This document shows, piece by piece, positions 37,051 through 62,589 of a stretch of DNA of 64,000 bases. Source of the stretch: Norana najaformis (taxonomy: Eukaryota; Annelida; Clitellata; Crassiclitellata; Hormogastridae); contig OZ029916.1 in the NCBI GenBank assembly GCA_964023275.1, positions 17,748,150 through 17,812,149 of the forward strand. Reading direction: 5' to 3'. Made by a program: the position numbers and the translations under genes. Position 1 is the stretch's first letter. The number at the start of each line of letters is the position of its first letter. A model generated the notes under the pieces. It made no database searches, was not told the origin of the DNA, and was given only the letters and a program-made list of their open reading frames with translations.

Positions 37051-37105
37051 TCACAGGCGCTCGGTCAAAACAAAATCGATTGGCAAAAATAGGATCTATG
37101 AAAGA
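37051..37105. repeat. Repeat shared with 61631-61680
   Basis: CCAGCTTATTCACAGGCGCT then CGGTCAAAACAAAATCGAT is matched at 61631 by CCAGCTTATTCACAAGCGCT and CAGTCAAAAAAATCGAT. Confidence 0.75.
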
Positions 37106-37109
37106 GAAA

Positions 37110-37340
37110 TGTTTTCACTGACTTTTCAGTTTTGAGTGAAAAGCCAATGCAGAAATTGCAACCTGTGGAGCATAGATGAGTTTGTATGATGTGCCAGATA
37201 ACTGTAGCAGTTCTGGGGAGTTTATTCCAGAGCGGTGGGGCAGCTATGGCGATGAACCGATTGTCAAATTTTAAGGATGAGGTATGGCCTACAGCATCGA
37301 CGGCTGAGACAGCAGATTAGGAGAGGCATGCCACTGAATT
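37110..37340. repeat. Dispersed repeat related to family A
   Basis: It contains GTTCTGGGGAGTTTATTCCA then GGGGCAGCTATGGCG, the same plan as GGGAGGGAGTTCCAAAATTT / GGTGCAGCAACC in the copy at 2880-3340. Confidence 0.45.
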
Positions 37341-37384
37341 TCCTCTGTCCTTAATAATAATTTCTAGGCTTCTGTGCTAATTTT

Positions 37385-37456
37385 TTCCTGTGGAATCGTT
37401 ATTACTGTTATTGTTGTTGTTCTTCTTCTTCTTCTTCTTATTATTATTATTATTGT
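37385..37456. repeat. Pyrimidine/ATT-rich trinucleotide tract
   Basis: TTGTTGTTCTTCTTCTTCTT followed by ATTATTATT is visible directly. Confidence 0.9.
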
Positions 37457-39099
37457 GGTTTGGCATGATACGCATCCAAGCAAAAATGACTGGAAGCCAA
37501 AGGGCCTTTAGTTCCGTCATCCCTCTTAAATCATGTACATGTGTTTGTATTTGCTGTTTAATGATGCTGTGTCATAACGAAGATGATTAGCGTTGCCCTC
37601 CTCCTTTATCCAGGCTTGGAACTGGTACCACCCGAGTACGGCGCTGGCCGAGTTCATGTACATATCTTAATAATATTATTAATACAGGCATAATTTTACA
37701 TGAAAAAGTGGAATGCAAAAGACTAGTCAGGTTCATAATAAAGTGATGCAAACAAGCACAAATTTCCAAGTATGCCCTAATATTAAGAGAACAGCAGCTC
37801 CTTATGATAACCCCGTGAGGTTTATGAAGTTTTAACGACTTCACTTTCTTGACCAGGGCATATGAGGGCAGGTGTCCAGTCGTATTCTTAATTGCTCCCT
37901 GACCTCTCCACCGGTAGTGCACTGCAAGAGTACCGGTACTCAGTTTATTGCCGAGTTCGCTTGGAAGTGCTAGTGAAACAGAACTCTTGGAACATTGTTC
38001 TGTTCTTGACTGCTCGTAAGGATTTGAAGAATTACGTCATCAACCAACGCTCTCTTCCAAGAAAACCACGTACTGTAATCACACTCCGTTGCAAAGAGCC
38101 TGTCAAGATTCCAAAGGTCAGAGACTGGATTCCCAGAAGACCAGCTTCAGATAGTTACAGCCCTACATGCTTTTGACTTCTACTGAAAACAACTATAGAA
38201 CAGATGTCTCCAAAGAATTTTAATTATATATAAATCCAAAAAAGTCAAGATAAAATACATATATTCAAGATGCTTTTCAAATGTGTTTTTAAAATGTAAC
38301 AGACTAGACTTTTAACTTCCTACAAAATAATATTCAGGCACTTGAGGTCAATGCATCACAAACTGATATAAAGCTAACATACTGTAACATAATTAGATAC
38401 ACATTTTATCAACTGGCTCTCTATCAACAACAAAATCCATCACTGAAACAAATCTTCATTTAAGGATCTTCTGATGAGACATAAACGCAACAGCAACTCA
38501 ACAGCTGAAAACATTTCACTACAGGCTGTATGGCATCAAAACCAATTTCTTCTTCCTGGTATGTACCGGATTTGAATTAGAGACAGACCCTAAGGCCAAT
38601 CCGGTCATGCCATCATTTGATTTGGGGGAAGGGCATGTAAGGGTTGCACATTAAACTTGCAAAGTAAAAACTTATGACAGAATGGCAAAACTAAAAGGTC
38701 ATAAAATCCTGATCACTTAAAAAGAGCAGTCCATCATGAGCTATCCCAAGATGCAGCTGTGGGTACAAAGTTTTGGCGACATGATTTTTCTTAGCCTCAG
38801 AACATGATAAACTGCAAGATGAAATCAGCCAAGGTAATTATGGCCTTGCTTACTTGGTCCCCTAGTAAACCTTTGGATCTGCCACTAATTTGAACCTAGC
38901 ACAATGGCAAATGGCTGAAACGTTTCTACACAATCAACAACATACCTCTTAAGTAAATTCCGCATGAACTCTGGATCCAAAAATTGTGACTTTAACATAG
39001 TTTTCACGGGTAATCCTGCAAAATTTATTATTTGACGCCAGTATTTCACCCTAATGTGTTGGGTTAAGCTGTCCTTGCAGGCCTGCTGCAGTCCACCCA

Positions 39100-39440
39100 C
39101 AATTGCCCCAGGCCAGCGGTGTCCAACCAACTAGAATTCTCACATATGCTGGACTATTACACGAGAAATACTGGACTGGTTCCTACTTGAGCATAGGATT
39201 CAAACTTGTACTTTTCGAACAAGCCACAAGTTGGTGCATTCAAGAGTACGTCAGTGAACTTTTCCTGCTAACCTGGCAACATTCTGCAGCCTGGAGAACG
39301 TGCATGTCCCATACTCCAGTTCAGGCACAGATTGCTTTCTAGTGCAAAGGACCATATTTCTGGAACAATCTTCCACTGAAAATATGAACTTTGCTGAAAG
39401 AAACAGTTAAAAAGGTTTTCAGCTCATCCTGAGATGCACT
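39100..39440 (+). mobile_element. Possible LINE 3' fragment
   Basis: Near 39330-39420 one frame reads CKGPYFWNNLPLKI then LLKETVKKVFSSS, the pattern of the C-terminal end of CR1/L2-type LINE proteins (GP..WN.LP..IR...S...FK..LK). The rest is too decayed to align by eye. Confidence 0.4.
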
Positions 39441-39547
39441 TTTAACATCAGTCAGACTTGAATATTTGGAGCCAGACCAATCAGCACAATGGATTCAGCA
39501 TGAGCAATTCAGAGCATGGCAATGCAGTTAAAAAATTGAAAATTTTG

Positions 39548-41129
39548 AGCTGGGCAATTCAATGACGAATTCAGCACTTGTAATTCAGGCCTGGGCAATT
39601 GGTCACAGTGAATTCTATAAAACCCACTATTTACATAAAAACAAAAAAGTAAAGTGTTTAAAAATTAAATATGAAATATAAAAACTTTTCAAATCTACTG
39701 AGCATATAACAAATGGAAGAAAGTTCTAAAACCGTATGAGTATATGGTATTATAAATTTACCAGTATGTTACATTACACTACATTATTAGATTACACTTA
39801 AACATATTTTATCCTATGATGTCACATCATTATAATAATATCAAATGATAGCAAATACCACAATACAATAATATAATATCATACAATTTATTTTTCATAT
39901 AAATGATGAAACATTGACCAACAATAGTAACCTACTATGGGATTAAATACTCATTTTATATCATTTAACACAGCAGTGGATGCAGTCGATTTTGACCGCA
40001 ACGAAAAATAACCATTTGCTTGCATTTAATTAGCTATATTCAGAATTGTCATTATATCTAACAGCAACATAGATTCTCTGATCTAACAGTAGCAGACTCA
40101 ATACTGAAGTGAAAAAATTCCCAGCAAGTTTTCCCATGTGTTTACACAAAATAAATCAATTGATTTTCACTACTAATCTGTTTTTGTTTACGTTTGGCAT
40201 TTAAATTTTAAATCCCTCCTAGCATGTGGAAATGTCAGAATAGTAAAGATTTTATAGAACCACGGATGTTTTGATGGCTCTTGAAACAGATGACTGATGA
40301 TTTAGACTTTTCGGAACTTGAGCAAATGACAGCTCATATTATCAAGTTAAGGGTAAACATTATTAAACCAGGCAAAGTTTTACAAGCTTTGCAGAAATGA
40401 CCCGTGAGCTCTGATGTTAGATTGAGGGGCAAATACTGCTATTCTAAATTGCCTAGAAGTAGTTCTGTGTGTGCTTATCAAAGAAGAGCTGGTGTGTGGC
40501 AAATATAAGCAAATAAAATCTGTACATTTTTGTGAAAGTGTCAGAAATATGTTTGTCGTAAATGTTTCAAGGCTTTTCATACACGATTTTCTCCAAACTG
40601 AACTACTTTATTTTTCATGCCATAATTGTTTGTTTTAGTTTGTTATATGTGTACCTACTTCTGGTAGTGTTCTTTTACATTTTATGCTGTTGATGAAAAT
40701 TTTTGTAAATTTTTGTTTAAAGTTTGTCATAAAACGTGATGTACTTTTTGACGTTATGAACTTTCAGATGTCATTCTTGTAAAGAATTTAATAAAGATTC
40801 AGATGATATACACTATGTCTATGTTGTGACGATTTCTAAGTGAAAACTTATTTGTAAACTATTTAGGGTAAAATTTTACGAAAACAACATAGCTGCCAAA
40901 GAGTTATCATTTTAACATTTTCTATCATTTAACAAATAAAACTTGTATTTGAAACAATTATAATTTTTCATGAATAGTCGATCAAATTAACTTAAACATT
41001 TCTATAAAAATAAACTATTTTACCTAGAGCACCTCACTAAATTATTTGATCAAACCACAATGCCTGGCTCTAAATTCTCCCCAGTGCAGAATTCCTGGCT
41101 CTAAATGGCTTGCTCTGAATTGCCCAGCT
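39548..41129. mobile_element. Unclassified 1.6-kb element with 14-bp inverted ends
   Basis: AGCTGGGCAATTCA at 39548-39561 is perfectly complemented at 41116-41129. Related motifs (GGGCAATT, AGAGCATGGCAAT, GAGCCAGGAATTC) repeat near both ends, giving subterminal repeats. The interior is very AT-rich and has no recognisable transposase. It may be a MITE or two unrelated pieces. Confidence 0.45.
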
Positions 41130-42438
41130 GCCGAAATGCCCTAGAACTGACTGCCAGCCAATTCCAGCATGAATGAGAGGTTCTTTAAAGATGCCACAAA
41201 AAACTCCAGCTAAATACAGCACTTATACATGTAATATATATTACTAAAAAAAATTTGTCCAAAGCACAAATATGAGTCAGTCTTGCTGCCAAATGTTTTG
41301 GAAACAATCAGATTTCATCCATTCAGAATCTTCAGCTTCATTTATTCCTCAGCAGTACAACTTGTTTAGCATGTTATACCTGTCATGTGTTGCCGATTCT
41401 ACAAAAAAACTCCTGTACAATAATGCTTCACACCTACTAGGTGTCCATAACACAGGTGAATATACCGCAGTCAATACCTTATGTGAATACGTCCTTTGAA
41501 TTGAGTAATTCAAATGATACAATTGTATAATCAAATGATAACTAGTGCAAGCAAATGACTGATCTAATATACGCCTTTAATATTTGGCATTTACACAAAT
41601 CCATAAATCAACAGTGCCAGCTATTCATATGCCAAGTGACATTTCCATTTAGAACCATATTTCAACAATTTCTCCAAAAACTGAAAGCAGCTTATCAATG
41701 TTGCAAAGAAATGCTCCCCAAAAAGTCACATAATTTATGTAGCTTAAAATTACTTCTGCTCCATCAGACTACCAAAAATAGTAAGCGGTAGTCAGCACCA
41801 TCAGAGATTTTTACTACATACTTCCTGTCTCACTGCCTCTCTTCATGAATAGTGGAAGACTTGATTAACTCTCTACAGTTAGTTCACTGAAAAATGTTCC
41901 ACACCTGGAAAGCGCTCATACTTACAGTCCAGGTACAACATGTGGAACCCAATCACAGATATAGATAATCACCCATTTTAATTGTATTGACCAGCTGCCT
42001 CCTATCTAAATCAAAATCAAAATTAATGTAAACAACAACTGCCTATCCATACTAAAAATTAACCAATGCAACAATAAATCAATATACGTGTGCAGACAAA
42101 TGTGAATACCCAAAGTTACTTAGGATTTAACAGTTAAATTCCCAGATTCTCTAAACTGAAGTGAAGAAAATATCTCTCTAAAGCAATGTAGAAAATTTCT
42201 GTCCTTCGCGTCAATGAGCAGTCGTGGAGTGAACGGCGAAAATTCACATGAAAGTCAAGTCCATCCCACAGTAAGACAAAAGCCAGATGCTCAGTTCCAT
42301 TTCAAGGGCCCAGAGATAGTAAAGCAGGCCAGTGCTACCACAGCTCTGTGACAGACGCAATCATAAGTCTGTAACAACATCCACTCAGCCATACTGCCAA
42401 TAACGTAATCAGAAGACACAAGTTCAGATGGAATTCCT
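41130..42438. other. 3' flank and probable 3' UTR of Mastermind-like gene
   Basis: AT-rich sequence downstream (left) of the stop at 42439. No polyadenylation site could be chosen with confidence, and no repeat was recognised. Confidence 0.5.
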
Positions 42439-55207
<12,769 letters not shown>

Positions 55208-56240
55208 CGTAACGTTTGGACCTATCGGCAAACTTCACGACAGCTGCTTCGCCCAGTCACAGCGACCTACGGCGCCTTAACTAAGCAGACGAATTGACAT
55301 ACAAACTTGAGAACAGTGGCACAATTCATGTCAGCTGGTATGCCGACCACAAATCGATAGTGCAAAGCATTTGTACATATCGTACGATGTTTTCAACAGG
55401 AAAAATTCGACTAAAACGAAAATATACACGAATCTTTCACGTTTTCGTCCAACAAACAATGTTTCCATCGCTTCACTCGAGACACAACACATGGACGGTT
55501 TACCGACTTCCGTGATGTAGCCATTCAATTTGAAAAGAGTGCTTTGATTTCAGATAAACTAAAACGCTAAAGCTAAATATTCAGTCCAGTAATAAACTGG
55601 AACGATTTATAACTTCTAAAACGAGACTATAATAGCAAAGAGAATATTATAAGTTGAGAAAATATTCTTGAGACTGATCTACTTTGGAAAACGCATAGTT
55701 TCGAATTAATACGCCGAGGTTCGTTCCAGTTAATTGGGTCACAAAGTCGTAAAGTAGCTTCAGGCTGCTGGCGAAGAATATTCTTAATGGGCCTACTCAT
55801 CGGCAAAGTTGCATCTGAACCGAGGCAGGAGATCCTGAACTCGCTAGTTTATGAATTACTCATGTTCGAATATCATAAAGAGGTGGCTAAGAAGTAAATG
55901 TGGATATTAAGCGCAACCAATATTATTTGCGTGCACAGATGACTGGGAAGTTGTGCGTGCATCGGTACATACATAGATCTAGCTATCGCTTAAGATTTAG
56001 AAACTAGAATAGACCAATGTATGGAAGCGTTCCACTACTGCTCGGAACGTGGTTCGGGCTTAGCATTAGGACTTGGACGAGCAAAGTCGTAACACGCACG
56101 AGGTTTTTGACAGAGTAAAAACTGGCTTATTGGCGTGGTTCTGTTTAACGGGAATTATTGTTCTATATAACAGCGCATAACACGTTTTGACCACGACGTC
56201 CTTTCAAAAGAAAACGGAGAAGATGAAATCTCGGGCTATT
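55208..56240. other. 5' flank of Mastermind-like gene
   Basis: It contains the presumed 5' UTR and promoter. CG dinucleotides are more frequent between 55000 and 55500 than in the intron. No TATA box or other specific site could be fixed. Confidence 0.45.
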
Positions 56241-56540
56241 ATTGTTATTATTATTAATTAGCAACTTCTAATGCGCCAGTGTTTAATGCACAAGGCATCA
56301 ACCGATGGCACACCAAAACCAAGCCACAATCAGGTCGATATCCAGGAGGTCAGTCCGCACGACAGAGAGGCAGCCTATGGTGGATAAGCAATTTGAAACA
56401 GGTAAGTTTTAAGTTGAGAACGAAATGACAGGAGCGACTGAGCAGAACGAACAGACACAGGGAGGGAATTCCAAAATTTTGGTCCAGCAACCGAAAATGC
56501 TCGTTTACCAAGAACAGTTCTAGCCCAAGGTATGACAGGG
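56241..56540 (-). repeat. Family-A dispersed repeat with (ATT)n tail
   Basis: This is the second long copy. ATTATTGTTATTATTATT is directly followed by AGCAACTTCTAATGCGCC and the blocks shared with 2880-3340 (AGAGAGGCAGCCTATGGTGG, AACGAACAGACACAGGGAGG). Confidence 0.75.
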
Positions 56541-56860
56541 TCCGTACAAAGGGATCTTAACTGGGTTGACGCCCATGCAAATAGGCAGCGATGGTGATGG
56601 ATCTCACTGGCCTAGTTAGCTACATCGGTAATCGCATATGCAAGGAGCCTTTGTGCGTAAGAATCTCCGGTTTGCAACCCGATCATGGCTTACTTCAGAG
56701 ATTTGAATCTAATGCAAGCAAGGTCCGTGCACGGGCACCTTAAATGGCGTGACGCCCATTCAAAGGGTCAGCGGTGGTGAAGGATCTCGCTCGATAAATT
56801 CAATGAAAAATGAGCAAGGTCAAGGCCCTTGAAGGCCATGCGGTCGCTATAATTATAAAA
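56541..56860. repeat. Family-B dispersed repeat, two tandem-like pieces
   Basis: The GACGCCCATGCAAATAGGCA / GCGATGGTGATGGATCTCAC core at 56570-56620 recurs in fuller form at 56720-56850 as GGCGTGACGCCCATTCAAAG, GGTGGTGAAGGATCTCGCTC and GAAAAATGAGCAAGGTCAAG. Confidence 0.65.
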
Positions 56861-57641
56861 CCATGGAGAAGTTTAGTTGCCCCCTTGAACATCTTGCCAT
56901 TTCGCTATAATTGGGTGAATTTGATGATAGCCCTTGACAACGACCGCCCTAGTTAATCCCTGCTTAAAATCTGTGGTGAATATTAATCAGTTCAAACGTG
57001 AACTATTTCTTTCCGCGGTTCCAGACAGCTAGTCAAGGTTTGTTTTAGTTGAATTTCTCTAACTGTGCGATACAGTTTGTTCAGCGATAACTTGTGTAAT
57101 AGTTAGAAGATTAGAATGAGCTCAGTGCTATTGTTTAACCAATTAAGTGTAATGCTGAAATACAGCTTCCAAGCTTTTGCAGCATGTTTACAATTGCCCG
57201 CGATGAGAAGTAATAGGGTCATTCCAGCTCAACTCAACCACTTTTGAGGAAAGATCCCACCCGACTATCTCAGAATTGGGTGAAATTTTAACCACATGTT
57301 GCAAGATGTATAGGATGGAAAAGCCCAAAATGTTTCTGCAATATTTCAAATACTTTCCAATATATCGTTGATTTCGTGACCTCACCCTCCGAAGGCATTT
57401 CGCGAAACTTCGAGATGTCCACTTTTTGGGAATTGATATCTCCAGAGCTGTTAGACCAGTTTAGACGATTTTTCCCCAGCTGTACAGTTTCTAGTGCAGA
57501 TTACAAAATATAATAATTATTATTGTGTGTCCTATGATTTCAGCTGTATTAAATGTCAACAGTGCCTTCATATTCATTTTATTTCAAAATTTTGCAATAT
57601 TCGGTGATCAGTATCTTCATATGTGCCAGGCACAATGCAGA

Positions 57642-57717
<76 letters not shown>

Positions 57718-58239
57718 TGTCTATGTGGCTGGCAGTTACTTGGCAGTGTTTGACTTGAATAGCCTACTTATTCACATCTGCTGGATATAGGTGGTCAAAG
57801 TTCACCATATCTGACAAGTGGGTTCAGAGGGAAAAAATATTCCCCAAAAGGGTAATAAAAATGGTATTTTTTATTGCATTTTCTGATAGAGCATAGATCA
57901 GTTGGTAAGTGTTTCAAAAATCCCAATGGGGTTTTTTGTTTTAAGGAGTTTACAGAATGTCAAATATGGTCGTTTATTGGCATTGCAAGTTGCAGTTATG
58001 GACGGTATTAACAGACTTGTTACCCTACCATATCAATATCAAAACTGTGAAACCAATGTGATCACTTTTAAAAATATAAATGCAACATATCTAAGTAATT
58101 TTTATTAAAAATATATTTAACAAACATTTCTAAAATCATAATTAAAGTGAATTTATGTCCAAAATGTTGTGTTAATTGGTGGTCTATCAAAGTGCATATG
58201 ATGAAATATTCTGTGCAACTGCCAAACATCTAACAATAT
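56861..58239. other. Intergenic, mostly unassigned
   Basis: AT-rich, with the (TA)n tract at 57647-57716. The sequence at 57216-57480 (GGGTCATTCCAGCTCAACTC start) looks like the end of a transposon but has no partner in the window. Confidence 0.45.
57647..57716. repeat. (TA)n microsatellite
   Basis: An uninterrupted TA run of about 70 bp. Confidence 0.98.
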
Positions 58240-59335
58240 CAAGATAATGTCATGTAAAAGACAAGTTAGCAAATTGGTTACTGTAGTCTTTGCCATGAAT
58301 ATTTCAGGAATGTTTTTACCTCCAGTGATGATCTTCCCGAGAAAGAGAATGATAAATGTCCTCATGAAAGGAAGTCCTCCAAGGAGCATTGGTGTTGCTA
58401 GTCCAACTGGGTGGACAGACAGCAGCCTTTTCATTCATTGGCTTCAGCACTTCATCAAAGTTGTAAAAGCTTCAAAGGGGGACGATCCCTGCATTTTGAT
58501 TATGGATGGACATCAAAGCCATAAAAGTTTGGAAGCGATTGAGCTCGCTCGATCAAATGGAATAGTCATGATCACACTTCCCCTCACTGCACACGTCGCC
58601 TACAACCTTTGGATAGGACTTTCTTCAAGACTTTGAAAGCACACTACAATTCAATTTGTGACGATTGGATGCATTGTCACCCAGGCTCAAGGGTGTCTTT
58701 TTTACATGGCAGAGCTGTTTAACAGGACCTATGCAGAAGCAGCCACTCATGAAAAAGCTGTGCATGGTCTTGAAGTCACTGGCCTTATAACATTGGCATA
58801 TTTTCACAAGATTTTTGAGGATCTGGATTAACAAACGAAAAGGAGCCAGTGACTTCAAACATTCTGGAAGAGCAATCAGGACCTGTCACTAGTCCAAGTG
58901 TTGATGACGTTGTTACTGTCATTGGTAATGGTTCATGTGATGGAGCAGCAGGTGACCACAACCCTGTTCAGGCAGATAAGGAATTTGAAAGTGAACCACA
59001 CCCTGGCCTTGAAGAAGCCATGGCAGTTCTTCATTCCTTGTCACCAAGACCTAAAATTCCAAAGTCTAGAGCATGGGAAAAAAATGCCGTCAGCATAAAT
59101 AAACTCTACTAGAACACTGTCAATGTCAGCAAGCCAAAAGATACTGGCAAAAGAAAAAGCAAGAGACTCATCTGAGAAAGACAAAACACTGTGCCTTGAC
59201 TGTGGAGAGCCAAACTGTAACTCTAAAGAGAGGTTTGTGCAGTGTGGGTCTTGCCTGCAGTGGGCTCGCTACTCTTGTGTTGGCTGTGACTCTAAATACA
59301 TGACAGCTTTTACTTGTGAAATCTGTGAATAGGTT
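58240..59335 (+). mobile_element. Pogo-type DNA transposon remnant with C-terminal PHD-like finger
   Basis: 58247-58600 encodes the DDE core around the second Asp: LVTVVFAMNISGMFLPPVMI, FPRKRMINVLMKGSPPRSIG, SGW-like PTGWTDSSLFIHWLQHF, and CILIMDGHQSHKSLEAIELA. The next block, expected to carry the third acidic residue (PLDRTFF), is read only in a shifted frame near 58600 (AYNLWIG...). Further pieces at 58849-59112 (VTSNILEEQSGP, LSPRPKIPKSRAWEKNA) and 59123-59332 follow in new frames. The last encodes CLDCGEPNCNSKERFVQCGS, then CLQWARYSC and FTCEICE, a PHD-like finger whose usual WxH position is Arg. The N-terminal DNA-binding domain and first catalytic Asp are missing, and the ends were not found. 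Confidence 0.85.
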
Positions 59336-61630
59336 GACTCACCTAATTTTCATAATTTTTGAGGAGATTGGTAACAGAAACTATGTTTTAATTCACTTCA
59401 GTTTGCAGTACTTCTCACAGTTTGGATATAGAACTGTCACTTAGGGCTGTTTTCTACTTTGTTTTAATTTGCATATGCAGTAGGGACTTTGAACAATTAG
59501 GCCTATGTAACATAACTGAACAATTTACATTTGATGTAAGTTATTACATTTTCGTTGGTTTATTCTGTGAGCTTGTTCCTTTTTAGTTCTGATATAAGTT
59601 ATGTGCAGCTTGTAGTTTGAATTATAGTTAAAAGTGTCAAAAATTGAATAACTCCAGTTAGCAGAAAGGCTTCAACATTTTGCAACATCCTTTGACTATT
59701 GTCAAGGATGGGGCAAAATTGCCCCTTCTAGGCTTCTTCCCCTATACCTGTGGCAAGAAGCCTAGAATGGGCACCATACCCTACATTTACCCGATTAATT
59801 CACTGAAAAATGAGCACGGTCAAGGCCAGAGTTTGCTATCGAAAAACATGGACATTTAGGCTACATTTAACATTTCCAAATACAAAACAATGTTCACATT
59901 GGGAATAAATTGGATTGTTCATGGCAAAGGGCCATATAGGTGATATGTACCAGTATAAACAGAGTAACCAGGGAACAATTTTCCAGCTCTGCTTGTTTTT
60001 GTTTCACGTGATACGTTCTTCATCTTCCCCTTATCACCGCTCACCATTCACCACAGCGGTCTGACTGTCTGCCTGCCTAACTCTTGGAACTGAACACTCC
60101 CTGCCTATCAATTTTGTTTTGACTGAGTGCCTGTGAATAGGCTAGTTCCGAGCTTATGATTTCGATTGATGGGGAATATAGAGCCTACTCCAAGTCAAGC
60201 CCGGACCATTTTCTATGCAGTGGTGGTGGAACACGGTCAATAGTTAACTGGCACGCTGATTCATGTCAAGCATATCGACCATCATGTAGTTATGATGAGT
60301 AGGGTACGATTTCTGGTTGGAAGCAGTAGGGGAGACGTGGGCAGGAACATAACGTATAGAGGAAACCTATGCCCGTGAAATTATGGCAAGAATCAACCTT
60401 CTTCAAATCTAGTAAGAACCCGTGTGGGGATGTTCCCCCTTCCTCTACCAATCACGCCCTGATGCGAATTTACTTATTAGCTACTCAATCAAATAATGGA
60501 ACACAATTACAAAGGATGATGAAACTGGATATAGACTATGGTGATATTGATTTACAGAATGGCATGTAGGCCTAATGAGGACTTGTTTTTATTTCAATCT
60601 GGTTCATCAGCTGCTTAATATTAACCCAAGTTACATACCATGGATACTTCGGATAATAGTTTGACCTGCATATAAACGTACATAGGCCTATTTCATTTAC
60701 CCATTTACACGTATTTATCTGCAGCAGCTATATTGATTTTTATGCATTTGCCGATGAATTCTATTACGAATCATAAGTTTGTAAATTATTTATTAAATGG
60801 CCCGTCTGAAAAACTGGTAGGCCTGTATTATGATCCTTTGATAGGGCTAACTGTTAAATTCAAATATTCCAAACCTGTCTTCGTTTATTATCAAGATAGC
60901 CTAGTCGGCTTTTGGTCTCGCCTAGCACTTGGAACTTAATTGGACATCTCCACTTGATTACAATTATAGATTTCAGTTTCACATCAATGTAACCATATAA
61001 GTTGATGCCCATGCTGTGCATTGTTTCTCAATCTGAGATTTAGGCCTATGCACTTGTATGTGATTGACATGACCAAGTACTGAAGTGCAGTCACATAGTG
61101 AGCTTTCTCCACTCTAAGGTTGTAATTCATAATTTTGAGGCCCAAAATAACACTGCTGGCAGTCTTAGGTTTTCTTGCTCTAGTGAGTGGCCCACTAGCT
61201 GTGGTCCTTTCTCTATCGTGAATACATTCTGTCACCATTTTAAAGCTAACTGGTCTTTCCGTGCTCTTCAGTGGTCAACTATAATATTGCATCACCGACA
61301 ACCTCACCGAGAGCCGTCCTATACCTGATAAGTTTATCAACTATTGTTACCTGCTGTTTATGCATTGGATCCATACCTCTTGTTAGTCAGCCACTGGTAT
61401 TTTGTCATTCGCATCGACTTCAAGCATACCGATACTAATTATGCTTTTTTCGTTTTATTGTGTGCTGTCTTCTCAATAATTATTATTGCTCTTCTTCCAA
61501 GACTGGACTGTCTAGCATGGTAAAAACATGGTTATTATGTAAAACACATGATAGTATACAACGGTATATACTCATTCTCATTCTTTTACTTCTGTTGTTA
61601 GCATGCATATAATTCTGGCGTGGCACTACC
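59336..61630. other. Intergenic, no gene recognised
   Basis: It contains the hairpin at 59722, a family-B fragment near 59795-59840 (GAAAAATGAGCACGGTCAAG) and several TAGGCCTA octamers (59505, 60568, 60690, 61041). Short open frames show no recognisable similarity. Confidence 0.55.
59722..59771. repeat. 17-bp hairpin (one mismatch)
   Basis: Arms 59722-59738 and 59755-59771, with CTTCTAGGCTTCTT-type sequence, surround a 16-base loop. It may be a terminal structure of a mobile element or a local inverted duplication. Confidence 0.85.
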
Positions 61631-61850
61631 AGCTTATTCACAAGCGCTCAGTCAAAAAAATCGATAAGAAGGAAGAGTTCGGTTCCTAGAGTCAGTTATA
61701 TGGCGTTGCACCCATTCAAACGGCAGCGGTTGTGAAGGAGCTCACCCGATAAATTCAGTGAAACTTGAGCAAGACAGAGGCGACACGGTCGCTTTAGACA
61801 AATGTGTCTTTACATTTTAGAAATCTCGGGACTTCGATTACGATTTTATA
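61631..61850. repeat. Composite of the 37051 repeat and family B
   Basis: CCAGCTTATTCACAAGCGCT (shared with 37051) runs into the family-B core TGGCGTTGCACCCATTCAAA, AGCTCACCCGATAAATTCAG and CACGGTCGCTTTAG, then AGAAATCTCGGGACTTCGAT. The complement of that last part is recognisable at 36985-37015. Confidence 0.65.
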
Positions 61851-62589
61851 TGACAACTTGCAGTCAGTCAAATGGTGGCGCTTTCAGGCTCAGTTCATAA
61901 GAACACAAAGAATAGAATATGTAATCTGTGTTAAACTAAAATGTAGAAGTTGTGGTTGAAAGTCATGGTTGTAAATGTGTATAAATTGACCGCAACATGT
62001 GAACAGATGTCCACTTCAATAGTTATATGGTCGTCCATTTCTGGGACTGTATGATAATTTTACATATTAAAAATTTGCTACAGCTGCAGATCTTAAACGA
62101 TTCAGTTCAGAGCAGCGTACTTACCAGAGGCCTGAAAATTGAAAACTGAGGTCTTTTGGTGAAACTACGTGGTGGAACCACTGCATGTTGATCGGAATCG
62201 GAGTGCTGTCAAGCTTTAGTACATGTCAAAATAGATTTGGAGTAAAATTATTGATTTTCAGGTAAATTTGGCTTTGTGTTGTTAAATTATTATATAAAGT
62301 ATTGTTGGCATAAAAGCGATGGTGAAAGAACCACAGTTCATTTATATACGTTGCAACGTAACCGAGGAAAGGTAGTGCAAAAAGATTTACATGCGGCAGT
62401 TTTTTCTATTTCCAAGAATACTTGTAGTCAGGTTCAAGAAACCCATGTTTTTACTATAAATTTGTAAATCAGGTTTAACAAGTGATGCGTTAAAACGTCG
62501 TTTACATCATATATCATTGCAGATCTTTTGATTTAATCCAAATGTTACATATTGAAATCATGTTTTCAACCTCTTTTGGACCTTTTTCA
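61851..62589. other. Intergenic, nothing recognised
   Basis: Plain AT-rich sequence. Confidence 0.6.

Larger units (their letters stand above)
35232..39547. other. Intergenic region with repeats and unassigned short open frames
   Basis: Short open frames at 35860-36126 (minus), 37892-38176 (plus) and 38885-39130 (minus) resemble no family I know. TAGGCCTA octamers cluster at 36500-36850. Repeat pieces occur at 36790-36895, 37051-37105 and 37110-37340. A YY1-like AAGATGGCGG with a nearby CACGTG lies at 35730-35761. Confidence 0.5.

Noticed and set aside
37892-38176. Plus-strand 94-codon frame (NSWNIVLFLTARKDLKNYV...)
   Set aside because: It looks protein-like but matches no family I know, and no neighbouring exon could be joined; left as unassigned.
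38885-39130. Minus-strand 81-codon frame with GTATGT after FMRNLLKR
   Set aside because: The donor-like end is suggestive, but there is no recognisable domain, start or partner exon.
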